Origin: Acidobacteriota bacterium | GTDB lineage: Bacteria > Acidobacteriota > Thermoanaerobaculia > Multivoradales > SZUA-115 | DNA length: 64,000 nt | Assembly (NCBI GenBank): GCA_024277255.1 | Contig: JAJRVQ010000134.1 | Span: 248,001 to 312,000 of the forward strand | Direction: 5' to 3' | In this document: piece after piece, positions 1-10,810 of the stretch | Layout: each line of letters starts with the position of its first letter | Numbering within the stretch: the stretch's first letter is position 1 | Notes under the pieces: generated by a model | Database searches by the model: none | The model's input: the letters and a program-made list of their open reading frames with translations, nothing else | Told to the model about the DNA's origin: nothing | Position numbers and translations under genes: made by a program

Positions 1-1547
1 AGATAGGAATCATCGCTGAGCACCATGCCGGGGCCCTGGATCGACGAACCAAGGCTGCCCTGCGCGGTCGATGGCGCGCCGTTGATCTGCTTGAAAGTTG
101 GCGCGGGGAGTGTTCCGTGGCCGGCCAGGTGCACCACGCGATAGGGCTGAGCCATCAGGTCTTGCATGACCTCCGTCGCCGAGGCTCCCAGCGAGCTGGT
201 CACCTCGAAGCTCCTGTCGCGCAGCAGCTGGCAAATATGTTCAGCTTCATTGCGCGCCCCTGCCAGCTGGCGACCGCCGTTGTCGGGATCCCCCACAATC
301 AGCGCCATGTTGCCGTTGGCGCTGACCACCGGGTGGCGGATCTCGGAATCGATCAGCTGCCGCACCAGGCCGGTGCGCACCGCCACCGGGCGCAGCGCCT
401 CGATGTCCGAGACGCATCCTTGGGGGTCTTGCGCATCTTCCTGCGCGCCGTGGGGGCCGGTTGAGAACCGCGGCCGCTCGTCGCGCAGCAGCTCCCACGG
501 CAAGCAGGCCGCTCGCTCGTCCAACAACAAGAGGATGTTCGACCGTTTCGGCCCGAATTTCTTGAAGCCGTTGGGCACCAGAAGCTCATAGAGCGTCGCC
601 GCCAGCGAGGCTTGCCGCTGGTGGGCGGGCAGCGGGTATCCGCCAGTGCCGAGCAGTTCATCCTTGAGTTCCTGGATCAACCTCGATTGCGTGGCGACCG
701 GCTGTTGCTGGGCTCCGGCACGATTCGACAGGTCGGAGAACTGCATCTCTCCACCTTCTCCGGTGCGCACCTGAAGTTGTCGCCACCAGCTCTGCTCGCG
801 AGTTCTCAGAACCCTCCACAAGCCGCCGGACAGACTCCGGATCTCACCTGCGAAGTGAAAGTTCTGAGCCCGGGTCCTATCCGAGGAGAGGTCCATCAGG
901 ACCTGGGCCGCCTCGACCGCGCGGTCGAGATAGAGTTCGACAATCTGGAGTCTGGCGATCCTCACCGCGCGATCGCGAGCGACTCGACCGAAGTCTCGGT
1001 TGGCGATCGCGGTCGCTTCCAGAATCGCCAGCAGACTCTCTTCGATCGAAACACCCTGATCGCCGGATCCGATCAAGGGAACCGCCAGGGTCGCTTCAAC
1101 AGCCTGGGCGGGCTGCGAGCAGTCTGTTTCCGTCAGGTGAATGCCGTACTGCACCACAGCCTGGCGAAAGCTCTTCACCAGCCTACCCGGCGTCAGACCG
1201 CCGACCGTACCCAACCCCAGGATGATCGCCCCGCCGATCTCCAGACCACCAGCATCCTTGCTGAGCACCAGTTCGACCGTCTCCACCGCTCCTGGGTAGC
1301 GCCCCAGTTTCCACCGCTGGCTCAAACGGCCATCGAGCAGCCTATCTAGCGTCGCCTCGCTGCCGACAATCGCATCGCCCTCGTAATGGCCCAAGGCGAC
1401 GGGAGCCTGCACGAAGGCCAGGTTGCCGTGGCAGATCTCAACTTCGGTCGGGCAGCTGGAACAAGCCTCGAGCGAAGCCAATTCCGCCGGCCCGATCTGG
1501 TCACCGTCCACCTCGCGCGTGGGGGTTCCTTCACTACCCTCCCTCAT
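1..1547 (-). CDS. CHAT-domain (caspase-like) protein, 3' end outside window
   Basis: The minus frame is open from an ATG at 1547 to the window edge, about 515 residues with no stop. GGAGGT lies just upstream of the ATG, and an in-frame stop lies about 20 bases further up. Residues about 30-130 (GHYEGDAIVGSEATLDRLLD, then a GGAIILGLG strand) resemble the macro-like N-terminal domain of M17 leucyl aminopeptidases. A helical middle follows, then a CHAT-like region with LLLLDERAACLPWELLRDE and, near residue 472, VVHLAGHG. In CHAT peptidases that GHG carries the catalytic His. The catalytic Cys normally lies some tens of residues further on and would be beyond the edge. CHAT proteins are caspase-related proteases, several of which act in prokaryotic defence. 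No partner gene is visible here. Activity and substrate are unknown. Confidence 0.8.
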   Translation of the reverse strand, partial: MREGSEGTPTREVDGDQIGPAELASLEACSSCPTEVEICHGNLAFVQAPVALGHYEGDAIVGSEATLDRLLDGRLSQRWKLGRYPGAVETVELVLSKDAGGLEIGGAIILGLGTVGGLTPGRLVKSFRQAVVQYGIHLTETDCSQPAQAVEATLAVPLIGSGDQGVSIEESLLAILEATAIANRDFGRVARDRAVRIARLQIVELYLDRAVEAAQVLMDLSSDRTRAQNFHFAGEIRSLSGGLWRVLRTREQSWWRQLQVRTGEGGEMQFSDLSNRAGAQQQPVATQSRLIQELKDELLGTGGYPLPAHQRQASLAATLYELLVPNGFKKFGPKRSNILLLLDERAACLPWELLRDERPRFSTGPHGAQEDAQDPQGCVSDIEALRPVAVRTGLVRQLIDSEIRHPVVSANGNMALIVGDPDNGGRQLAGARNEAEHICQLLRDRSFEVTSSLGASATEVMQDLMAQPYRVVHLAGHGTLPAPTFKQINGAPSTAQGSLGSSIQGPGMVLSDDSY

Positions 1548-1771
1548 GCCACCTCCATAAACAAATCAGTGCCCCCGGAACTACCTGGCACACCCGGAAA
1601 ATAATTGACTGTGAATTTAGATATTAGCCTAGCACGATCGTTCACCCTCATCGCCGGCCGGCCGGTTTCACCATGACCCGGCGTTGCCGGTAGACTCAAC
1701 CAGCGGATAGTGCAGCACGCAGCGCGACACCGCAGTGCCAGAACGCAGTGTTTACGGACGCCTATTCCTCA

Positions 1772-2260
1772 ATGCAGCTCCCGCTCATCCTCAATACTTT
1801 CAATGACCATGGCGTCAGATTCGTCGCCGTCGGCCATACCGCCCTCTTTCTCCACGGCAGTCTGGAGACGCTTCGCTCGGCTCAGTTGTGCTTCCACCAA
1901 GAATGGAACAACTGCGAGTGCATCGGGCAAGCCGTAGAGGAACTGGGCGGCACGCCGCTAGGGCAATCGTCCTATCCCGCTGCCCTCACCGGACAGCTGA
2001 GGCAAACCAGCGTACCGATTCGTCTCTCGCTGGCGGAGACGGAATTGGAACTCTGGCCGCGGGTGCCAGGCTTGGGCGACTACGAGGATCTTCTTCCACG
2101 CTCCGCTACGCTCAAGGCAGCTGCCATACCGGTTCGCGCGCTGTCGATCGAACAACTGATCCGCTGGCTGCAGCTCAATGGTGAAGGCGAGGAAGGGGCG
2201 GAACTTCTCACCCGTCTCGGTGTGGGTGAGAAGCCGTTATTCTCACCGAACCAGCGGTAG
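1772..2260 (+). CDS. degenerate nucleotidyltransferase-like protein
   Basis: Protein of about 162 residues from ATG 1772. A GTG at 1748 in the same frame would add eight residues, and neither start has a clear ribosome site. The opening NTFNDHGVRFVAVGHTALFLHG has the pattern of the small nucleotidyltransferase/MNT fold (helix, then VRYVvIGG-A-hHG). Where those enzymes carry the metal-binding DxD after the GS segment, this protein has RSAQLCF, so both acidic residues appear lost. The rest is moderately acidic with no other recognised motif. It may be a catalytically dead relative with a regulatory or binding role. It is divergent from the CHAT gene and convergent with copA, ending only about 10 bases from copA's stop. 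The fold assignment is inferred from pattern alone. Confidence 0.6.
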   Translation: MQLPLILNTFNDHGVRFVAVGHTALFLHGSLETLRSAQLCFHQEWNNCECIGQAVEELGGTPLGQSSYPAALTGQLRQTSVPIRLSLAETELELWPRVPGLGDYEDLLPRSATLKAAAIPVRALSIEQLIRWLQLNGEGEEGAELLTRLGVGEKPLFSPNQR

Positions 2261-2269
2261 TTTTCGCTC

Positions 2270-4780
2270 TTACCGAGGCTCTGGCGGCGGACGATAGCGG
2301 GTCAAACGCAAGCTGTTGCTGACCACGGTAACGCTGGAAAGCGCCATCGCCGCCGAGGCCATGATCGGCGAGAGCAGCACGCCGAAGGCGGGGTAGAGCG
2401 CTCCGGCGGCGATGGGGATTCCCACCGCGTTGTAGATCGAGGCGCCGAGGAGGTTCTGGTAGATCGTTCGCACGGTCGCCCGCGACAGCTCGATCGCATC
2501 CGCCACCGCAGCCGGATCGCTACGCATCAGCGTGACACCGGCCACTTCGACCGCCACATCGGTGCCCGCGGCCAGAGAGATGCCGAGATCGGCCGCGGCG
2601 AGGGCGGGGGCGTCGTTGATCCCATCGCCGACCATGGCCACTCGCTCGCCCGCCGCGCGCAGCTCTTCGACGGCGCGCTGCTTGCCTTCCGGCCCCACCT
2701 GCGCGATCACCTGGTCGATTCCCAACTGGCCAGCGATGACCTGCGCCGTCTCGCGACGATCCCCGGTCAACATCACGACCTTGAGGCCGCGCCTGGTCAG
2801 GCGGGAAACAGCGCTGCGAGCCGTGGCGCGGATCGGATCGGCGACGGCGATGAGGCCGCTCAATCGGCGGTCGATCTCCACCAGAATCGGCGTCTTGCCG
2901 GCCGACGCCAACTGCTCAGCGGTCGCCAGGAGATTGGAGGAAGCCGAGTCAGCAGCCTCGGGCGCCAACCAAGCGGCGGTGCCGATCCGCACCCAGCGGC
3001 CGTCGAGGCGCCCTTCAATCCCCTGCCCCGCCCTGGCGGTGAACTCTTCGACCTCATGACGCACCGCTGTGGCCGCTTCCAGGATGGCTCCCGCCAGCGG
3101 GTGCTCCGAGTGGGCCTCCACCGCGCCCGCCCAGGCCAGCAGCTCATCCTCACTGAGATCCACCCCCTCGGCGACGACCACATCGGTCACCGCGGGTCGC
3201 CCCTGGGTCAGCGTACCGGTCTTGTCGAAGACGACGGTGGTCAGCTCGCGCGCCACCTCGAGCACTTCGACGTCGCGGATGAGGATTCCGAGTTCCGCCC
3301 CCTTGCCAATACCGGCGACGATCGCCGTCGGTGTTGCCAAACCCAAGGCGCAAGGGCAGGCGATGATCAGTACGGTCACCGCGGCGATCAGACCGTGTAC
3401 CAGTCGCGGCTGAGGCCCCAGCAGCCACCACAGCACGGCGGTGATCGCCGCCAGCGCCAGTACGGTCGGCACGAAGATGGCGGCGATGCGGTCGACCATC
3501 CGTTGCACCGGAGCCCGCGATTCCTGTGCCCGTTCGACCAGCCGAACGATCTTGGAAAGCACCGTTTCGCTGCCCACTTTCTGCACCTCGAAGAGCAGCG
3601 ATCCGGTGGTGTTCACCGTGCCTCCCACCACCGAGTCCCCGGGCTTCTTGACCACCGGCATCGACTCACCGGTGAGCATCGACTCCTCCACCGCCGAGCT
3701 ACCTTGGCGAACCACTCCGTCTACCGGCACCCGGTCGCCCGGGCGAATGCGGATGTAGTCCCCCACCCGGATCTCCTCCACCGGTAAATCGATCTCCTTA
3801 CCTCCCTCGACCTTGCACGCCGTCGCCGGCCGCAAAGCCAGCAGCCGGCCGATCGCTCCGGATGTTCGTTCGACGGCGCGAGCTTCGAGCAGCTGGCCGA
3901 GCAGCACCAGCGCGAGGATCCAGGCGACCGCTTCAAAATAGACCTCGACCGGCAACCCCGTTCGGGCGAACCGCGAGGCGAAGAGGGTCACCGTGGCGCT
4001 GTAGGCGAAGGCCGCCAGAGTACCCAGTGCAATCAGGGTGTCCATGGTGGCGCGGCGAAAACGCAGACTCTTCCACGCGCCGCGGTAGATCTCGGCCCCG
4101 CCGATGACCATCGCTGCCGCCGCCGCGATCAGGGCCGACCAGCGAAGGGTCGACGCATCGAGCGCAAAGAGGGCTGGCAGGAGCTTCTGCGACAGCCGCC
4201 GGAGCGGATCCATCAGCCGACTGCCGAGCCCCATCCCTCCGCCCGCCGCAACCATCAGCGGCATGGAGAGCGCCATCGAAACCAGCGCCATGGTGAGCGT
4301 CACCCCGAAGCGCACCGCGGCCGGCAGCGAAGTGCGGACCGCGGGTCTGCCCGCGGTCACCGTCCCCTGCCCCGCCGCCCGCTGGGACCCTGCATCACTC
4401 CCGCCGTCTCCGCCGCCTTCCGCGCCAGCCTCGCCGTGCCCCATCCACGAGACGCCGGCGACGCCGTACCCCGCCGCCTCCACCGCCGCTTCGATCCGCT
4501 CCCGGTTCAGCCGGTTTTCGCCCAACTCCAGCCTGGCCTTGCCGCTGGCGAAGTTGACCGCCACCTCCTGGACACCGGGAATACCGCTGAGACTCTTGTT
4601 TAGCGCCGAAGCACAGCTGGCGCAGCGCATGCCGGTGACTTGAACGACCACTTCCCCGCCGCCCCGAACCCCAGCCTCAACAGGTGCCACCCCAACATCG
4701 GAGGCCTCAACAGGTGCCACCCCAACATCGGAGGCAGCCTTTTCAGCCGATCCAGTTACCTTTATATCCAGTTTACTCAC
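2270..4780 (-). CDS. copA: copper-translocating P1B-type ATPase
   Basis: Cu(I)-exporting P-type ATPase of the inner membrane. An N-terminal heavy-metal-associated domain carries GMRCASC (Cys 53 and 56). Membrane segments follow, then the actuator TGES, the CPC metal site ([13 protein letters not shown]), the phosphorylation motif DKTGTLT and the hinge [10 protein letters not shown]. Its csoR repressor lies directly upstream on the same strand. The start is uncertain. The longest frame begins at GTG 4780 and translates two copies of a 30-base repeat into tandem [10 protein letters not shown] units before the metal domain. A GTG at 4651 (codon 44) sits exactly at the domain edge and would leave the repeats untranslated upstream. 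The family identity is secure and the N-terminal 43 residues are not. Confidence 0.95.
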   Translation of the reverse strand: MSKLDIKVTGSAEKAASDVGVAPVEASDVGVAPVEAGVRGGGEVVVQVTGMRCASCASALNKSLSGIPGVQEVAVNFASGKARLELGENRLNRERIEAAVEAAGYGVAGVSWMGHGEAGAEGGGDGGSDAGSQRAAGQGTVTAGRPAVRTSLPAAVRFGVTLTMALVSMALSMPLMVAAGGGMGLGSRLMDPLRRLSQKLLPALFALDASTLRWSALIAAAAAMVIGGAEIYRGAWKSLRFRRATMDTLIALGTLAAFAYSATVTLFASRFARTGLPVEVYFEAVAWILALVLLGQLLEARAVERTSGAIGRLLALRPATACKVEGGKEIDLPVEEIRVGDYIRIRPGDRVPVDGVVRQGSSAVEESMLTGESMPVVKKPGDSVVGGTVNTTGSLLFEVQKVGSETVLSKIVRLVERAQESRAPVQRMVDRIAAIFVPTVLALAAITAVLWWLLGPQPRLVHGLIAAVTVLIIACPCALGLATPTAIVAGIGKGAELGILIRDVEVLEVARELTTVVFDKTGTLTQGRPAVTDVVVAEGVDLSEDELLAWAGAVEAHSEHPLAGAILEAATAVRHEVEEFTARAGQGIEGRLDGRWVRIGTAAWLAPEAADSASSNLLATAEQLASAGKTPILVEIDRRLSGLIAVADPIRATARSAVSRLTRRGLKVVMLTGDRRETAQVIAGQLGIDQVIAQVGPEGKQRAVEELRAAGERVAMVGDGINDAPALAAADLGISLAAGTDVAVEVAGVTLMRSDPAAVADAIELSRATVRTIYQNLLGASIYNAVGIPIAAGALYPAFGVLLSPIMASAAMALSSVTVVSNSLRLTRYRPPPEPR

Positions 4781-4843
4781 CTTTTCATCCGATCTGGCCG
4801 CCCTCTCAACAGGTGCTCAACAGGTGCCACCCCAACATCGGAG
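4675..4843. repeat. array of a 30-bp dispersed repeat (CAACAGGTGCCACC family)
   Basis: Two perfect tandem 30-base units lie at 4675-4704 and 4705-4734. Each contains CAACAGGTGCCACC followed by CCAACATCGGAGG. A third unit is at 4816-4843, directly preceded by a partial one (TCAACAGGTG, 4806-4815). The same core recurs at 57071-57084 (reverse orientation) and twice at 63493-63545, with a different tail. The array occupies the csoR-copA junction. Confidence 0.9.
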
Positions 4844-4880
4844 TCGGTGGTGGGCGGCGATCTTAGCTCCTTGGCTACGC

Positions 4881-5213
4881 TCATCGGCTGTACTTGAACA
4901 TCAGTTCCGCGATCTCTTGCGATGTTCGCGCCTTGGTTTCCGGGTCCCCGTGGATGAAAGCACGCTCAACGCAGGTGCGCATGTGGCGCGACAGCAGCTG
5001 GCGCGAGACTCGGCGCAATGCCTGATGGACAGCGGCGAGTTGATTCAGCACGTCGACGCAATAGCGGTCTTCGTCCACCATGCGTGCGATGCCGCGCACC
5101 TGCCCTTCGATGCGCGCCAGCCGGCGCTGGAGGGCAGCCTTTTCTTCCCGCTGCTCACAGCTCGCGGTCGGCGGTGTTTGTGAGCCGGCAGCGCTGTTCA
5201 CAGCACTCTTCAT
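4881..5213 (-). CDS. csoR: CsoR-family copper-sensing repressor
   Basis: Small all-helical DUF156/CsoR repressor of 110 residues. It carries the Cys-His-Cys copper triad: Cys52 in RYCVDV, His77 and Cys81 in SRHMRTC. Cu(I) binding releases the protein from DNA. I start it at ATG 5213 because GGAGGA lies seven bases before it. The ATG at 5228 overlaps that ribosome site and has none of its own. The gene precedes copA on the same strand, and its promoter contains a CsoR-type operator, so copper-responsive autoregulation of csoR and copA is likely. Confidence 0.9.
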   Translation of the reverse strand: MKSAVNSAAGSQTPPTASCEQREEKAALQRRLARIEGQVRGIARMVDEDRYCVDVLNQLAAVHQALRRVSRQLLSRHMRTCVERAFIHGDPETKARTSQEIAELMFKYSR

Positions 5214-5296
5214 CGGTCGATCCTCCATGCACTTTTCCGTTTTTCCTCCGAAAATCCGCTCTTCCGGATGGTGATTCGCTCTCGAAGCCGCCCCAG

Positions 5297-5323
5297 ATTA
5301 TACCCCCTTAGGGTATGCGTCAA
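5297..5323 (-). promoter_or_regulatory. csoR promoter with CsoR-type operator in the spacer
   Basis: On the minus strand TTGACG (5323-5318) and TATAAT (5302-5297) are separated by a short 15-base spacer. Overlapping the spacer and -10 box is the inverted repeat ATACCC-CCTTA-GGGTAT (5300-5316), the GC-centred palindrome typical of CsoR operators. A repressor bound there would block polymerase until copper releases it. Confidence 0.85.
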
Positions 5324-5377
5324 GACCAGATAAGAGACTATCCTTGAAGGTCGGAAGTCGCTAACCTACTCTCACTA

Positions 5378-5405
5378 TTGACATTCCGGGGTCCGCGGCT
5401 ACAAT
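5378..5405 (+). promoter_or_regulatory. sigma-70-type promoter for the M23 peptidase gene
   Basis: TTGACA (5378-5383), a 16-base spacer and TACAAT (5400-5405) lie about 60 bases before the start codon at 5469. The -35 is a perfect match and the -10 has one mismatch. Confidence 0.7.
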
Positions 5406-5468
5406 AACCACACGATTTGATTTCGCTGGGCTGAGCAACAATTCAGGTTTCCTAGAGGGCGAGTCTGC

Positions 5469-6335
5469 ATGGCTGGCAAGTACTACACTGTCATTTTGGT
5501 ACCCCACAGCCGCGCCAAGCTGCGCAAATGGCGCATCAGCACCAAGCAAGTCGGCATCGCTTCAGGAGCGTTGATCGCCCTGACCCTCGGTGCCACGCTC
5601 ATCTCCTTGCTCTTCTTCAGAACGACGATCGATCAGGCGGAACTGTCCAATCTCAGGAGCGAGAACGAGAACCTGCGCGAGGTCAACCAGTCTTTTGAAG
5701 CCAGTATTCGCGACCTGCAGGCGAACCTCGGCAACTACGAAGAAAGAACCCGACAGCTGGCGATCGTCGCCGGCTTGGGCAATCTGACGGAAGAGTCCGG
5801 CGTCGGCGGTGACCTCTCTTCTCCCAGTCTCAACGGCTACAGCGAGTTCATCCACGACATCGAGCACCGCACCAGCAAGCTCTCCGGCCACTTGCAAGAG
5901 ATCCAGCAGCAACTCGATGAGCGGCTGCGGTGGACCGCCTCGATGCCTTCGATCACCCCGGTCCGCGGCATTCTGACCAGCAACTTCGGCAACCGCCGTG
6001 ACCCGCTCACCGGCAAACGGGCCTACCACCCGGCGATCGACATCTCGGCGCCGAAAGGCCAGCCGGTCGCGGCTCCGGCGGACGGGGTCGTACTCAAGAC
6101 CGGACGCAATGGCGGGCTGGGCAAAGCGATCGTGCTCTCCCACGGCTATGGCCTGACCACCCGCTTCGGCCACCTGTCGCGTATCGACGTTGAGCCCGGT
6201 CAGCGTATCCAGCGAGGCGACGTCATCGGCGCCGTCGGTAGCACCGGTCGCTCGACCGGCTATCACCTGCACTACGAAGTGCTGGAGGACGGCAAGCAGG
6301 TCAATCCGCTGGCCTTCATGCTCGACCGCCGGTAG
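5469..6335 (+). CDS. membrane-anchored M23 (LytM) peptidoglycan peptidase
   Basis: Protein of 288 residues. A basic N-terminus is followed by one membrane segment (about 30-50), then a coiled coil (about 55-100). The M23 zinc peptidase domain spans about 160-285. All zinc and catalytic residues are present: His187 and Asp191 in HPAIDIS, and His266 and His268 in HLHYE. The architecture is that of MepM-type proteins, anchored in the inner membrane and cleaving or helping to cleave peptide cross-links in murein. It lies just upstream of secA with its own promoter. Specificity (endopeptidase or amidase activator) cannot be read, but the intact zinc site argues for an active enzyme. Confidence 0.9.
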   Translation: MAGKYYTVILVPHSRAKLRKWRISTKQVGIASGALIALTLGATLISLLFFRTTIDQAELSNLRSENENLREVNQSFEASIRDLQANLGNYEERTRQLAIVAGLGNLTEESGVGGDLSSPSLNGYSEFIHDIEHRTSKLSGHLQEIQQQLDERLRWTASMPSITPVRGILTSNFGNRRDPLTGKRAYHPAIDISAPKGQPVAAPADGVVLKTGRNGGLGKAIVLSHGYGLTTRFGHLSRIDVEPGQRIQRGDVIGAVGSTGRSTGYHLHYEVLEDGKQVNPLAFMLDRR

Positions 6336-6445
6336 GGGCGCCCAGTAGGCGCACAAATCAACGCGCCCGCCCTTGATCCCGCCCGCCGCGCCCGACACCA
6401 CCCGTATCGGCGCACCGCCCCCGACACACCCGCGTGCCTCGTGGC

Positions 6446-6494
6446 ATGGATGGGAGGGCGCGATGAATGGATGGGAGAGCGCGATGAATCGCGC
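6446..6494. repeat. tandem 21-bp repeat ending in a perfect hairpin
   Basis: Two 21-base units lie head to tail at 6446-6466 and 6467-6487, starting ATGGATGGGAG and ending GCGCGATGA, with one mismatch. The second runs into the palindrome GCGCGAT-GA-ATCGCGC (6479-6494). They lie in the 280-base gap between the M23 gene and secA. No T-tract follows, so a terminator is not claimed. Confidence 0.75.
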
Positions 6495-6615
6495 CCCCAC
6501 GGGGCACTGCTTATGTGGAATGTTCTGGTAAACTGACGCGTTCTTCATGACTGGCCGAACGTGGCCTACCCCTTAGATACAAGCTCCACTCCGCACTCTT
6601 CCCGAGAAACTCACC

Positions 6616-9315
<2,700 letters not shown>

Positions 9316-9370
9316 GGGCCTCCCTGCGCGGCCCGCTCGCTAACTGAACCACAATCAGCCCGCTGCGCAC

Positions 9371-9405
9371 TTGGCAGAGTCCCGAGGCTCATGCTACAGT
9401 AGCAT
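9371..9405 (+). promoter_or_regulatory. putative promoter with palindromic operator upstream of the XRE gene
   Basis: TTGGCA (9371-9376), an 18-base spacer and TACAGT (9395-9400) precede the regulator gene. The -10 box lies inside the inverted repeat ATGCTA-CAG-TAGCAT (9391-9405). An operator there would suit autoregulation by the downstream HTH protein. That role is inference. Confidence 0.5.
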
Positions 9406-9468
9406 CATTGCATCGTAGGAGGATCAAGTTGCAGGACCGTCCAATTGACCGAAGGTGGGCAGAAATCG

Positions 9469-9840
9469 ATGTCTGAACGCAGAACCAGGCAAGTGGAGTT
9501 GGTCGGCAAGAAAATTCGCCGACTGCGCAAAGAGCGCAAACTGACGCAAATCGAGCTGGCGCGCCGCATCGGCATCCAGCAATCCGATCTCTCGCGCATC
9601 GAGCGCGGGGAATACCGTGTCAGCCTCGATACACTCTTTCGCATGCTCGCCGAATTCAAGGTCAGCGTCGCCGAGTTCTTCGAGGAGCCCAAGCCGGGAA
9701 ACGTCAGTCCGCGCGAAGCCTGGATGGTGCAGCAGTTCAACTCGCTGGACCAGGAGGATCAGAAAGAGGTACACAATCTGATGTCTCGCCACGCGAGGAA
9801 AGGGCGCCCAGGAAGACCTGGGCAACGATACAGTCCATAG
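9469..9840 (+). CDS. XRE-family transcriptional regulator
   Basis: DNA-binding protein of 123 residues. A Cro/CI-type HTH spans about residues 12-65 (IRRLRKERKLTQIELARRIG, then QSDLSRIERG), followed by a helical tail of about 55 residues with no recognised ligand domain. ATG 9469 is preferred, with AAGGTGG about ten bases upstream. A TTG at 9445 would add eight residues. A palindrome overlaps the probable promoter -10 box. The gene is followed closely by a TPR protein and a secreted protein on the same strand, so the three may be one unit. Confidence 0.85.
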   Translation: MSERRTRQVELVGKKIRRLRKERKLTQIELARRIGIQQSDLSRIERGEYRVSLDTLFRMLAEFKVSVAEFFEEPKPGNVSPREAWMVQQFNSLDQEDQKEVHNLMSRHARKGRPGRPGQRYSP

Positions 9841-9905
9841 AGTTTCCATATCGTCATTGCCGGCCTCCAAACCGCTGGAGGTTGCGGGGCAAGAAGGGAA
9901 GACTG

Positions 9906-10805
9906 ATGCACAGCGATCTGCGCGGTCAGTACGAGGAATCGAGGAAAGCAGGCTGGGAAGCCTTTAAACGCGGTGGGCTAACGGAGGCCCGCGATCACTT
10001 CGACAAGAGCGTCACCCTGGCCCGTCACCTTGGCGATCCAGCGTTGATCGACGCGGCGCTTTGCTATCGGGCGGCGATCAGCATCGAGATCGGCGACACC
10101 TCCGACGCCATGCCGATCCTGCGCCGAATCTTGATGAAGAACTCAGAGCCGGAACTCTCGTTCCGCGCCGCCTACAGCCTGGCTCGTGGCTACGAGCTGA
10201 CGCACTGCGAAAAGAAGGCGCTGTTCTACTCCCGAATCGCTCACCGCCACGCGACGCAGGCGGGAAGCGACGAGCGGCTGGCTCAGAGCCACAACCTGCT
10301 CGGCAACCTGCTGATCGCACAAAGCGACTTCGCCGGCGCCGCACCCCAGTTCGAACAGGCGCTGTCTCGAACCTCGGCTGAGCCGAGTTCGTCACGCGCC
10401 GTGGTTCTGGACAACCTCGGCTACTGCCAGATTGTCCTTGGGTCGAAAAAAACCGGCTTTCGCCACCTGTTTGCCAGTCTGCGGATGCTTCGCAAGGTTG
10501 GAGCACGGGTCTACGAGGGCAGCACCTTGCTCAGCCTTTCGTTCGCTTACTTGCAGATCAACCGTCACCGCGAAGCGATCCGCCATGCGCGCCGGGCTCT
10601 CGAGATTGCCGAGCAAGGCAACGACACCATCTGCCTGAAGTACGCACTCTTCCTGCTTGGGGAGGGCGAGAAAACGAGCGGCAACCCACTCGCGGCCCGC
10701 TACTACTTCCATCGCCTCCAGGAGAACTACTATCCGGATTCTCCCGAGGTGGCCGATCTGCTTCTGCTACTTGACGTTCAACAGCTGATCAACCTCAAGG
10801 CTTGA
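9906..10805 (+). CDS. TPR-repeat protein
   Basis: Cytoplasmic, largely helical protein of about 299 residues with no signal peptide. It has at least five tetratricopeptide-like hairpins. The clearest are SHNLLGNLLIAQSDFAGAAP, RAVVLDNLGYCQIVLGS and REAIRHARRALEIAEQG. The spacing (about 40 residues) resembles the TPR domains of RRNPP-type peptide sensors, but here the HTH domain is a separate upstream gene. The start is set at ATG 9906 behind a GGGAAG sequence. A TTG at 9882 would add eight residues. The last codons overlap the next gene's region. Protein-protein interaction is likely and the partner is unknown. Confidence 0.8.
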   Translation: MHSDLRGQYEESRKAGWEAFKRGGLTEARDHFDKSVTLARHLGDPALIDAALCYRAAISIEIGDTSDAMPILRRILMKNSEPELSFRAAYSLARGYELTHCEKKALFYSRIAHRHATQAGSDERLAQSHNLLGNLLIAQSDFAGAAPQFEQALSRTSAEPSSSRAVVLDNLGYCQIVLGSKKTGFRHLFASLRMLRKVGARVYEGSTLLSLSFAYLQINRHREAIRHARRALEIAEQGNDTICLKYALFLLGEGEKTSGNPLAARYYFHRLQENYYPDSPEVADLLLLLDVQQLINLKA

Positions 10806-10810
10806 GTATC

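Noticed and set aside
612..1349. 245-codon plus-strand frame opposite the CHAT gene
   Set aside because: The minus frame is open to the edge with CHAT motifs and a ribosome site, so this one is a shadow.
1600..1640. Promoter TTGACT near 1605 for the gene at 1772
   Set aside because: No acceptable -10 box lies 16-18 bases downstream.
4675..4843. CRISPR array
   Set aside because: The copies are tandem or unevenly spaced without unique spacers, and no cas gene is present.
6479..6494. Terminator after the M23 peptidase gene
   Set aside because: The 7-bp palindrome is followed by C-rich sequence rather than a T-tract and overlaps a tandem repeat, so it is reported only as a repeat/hairpin.
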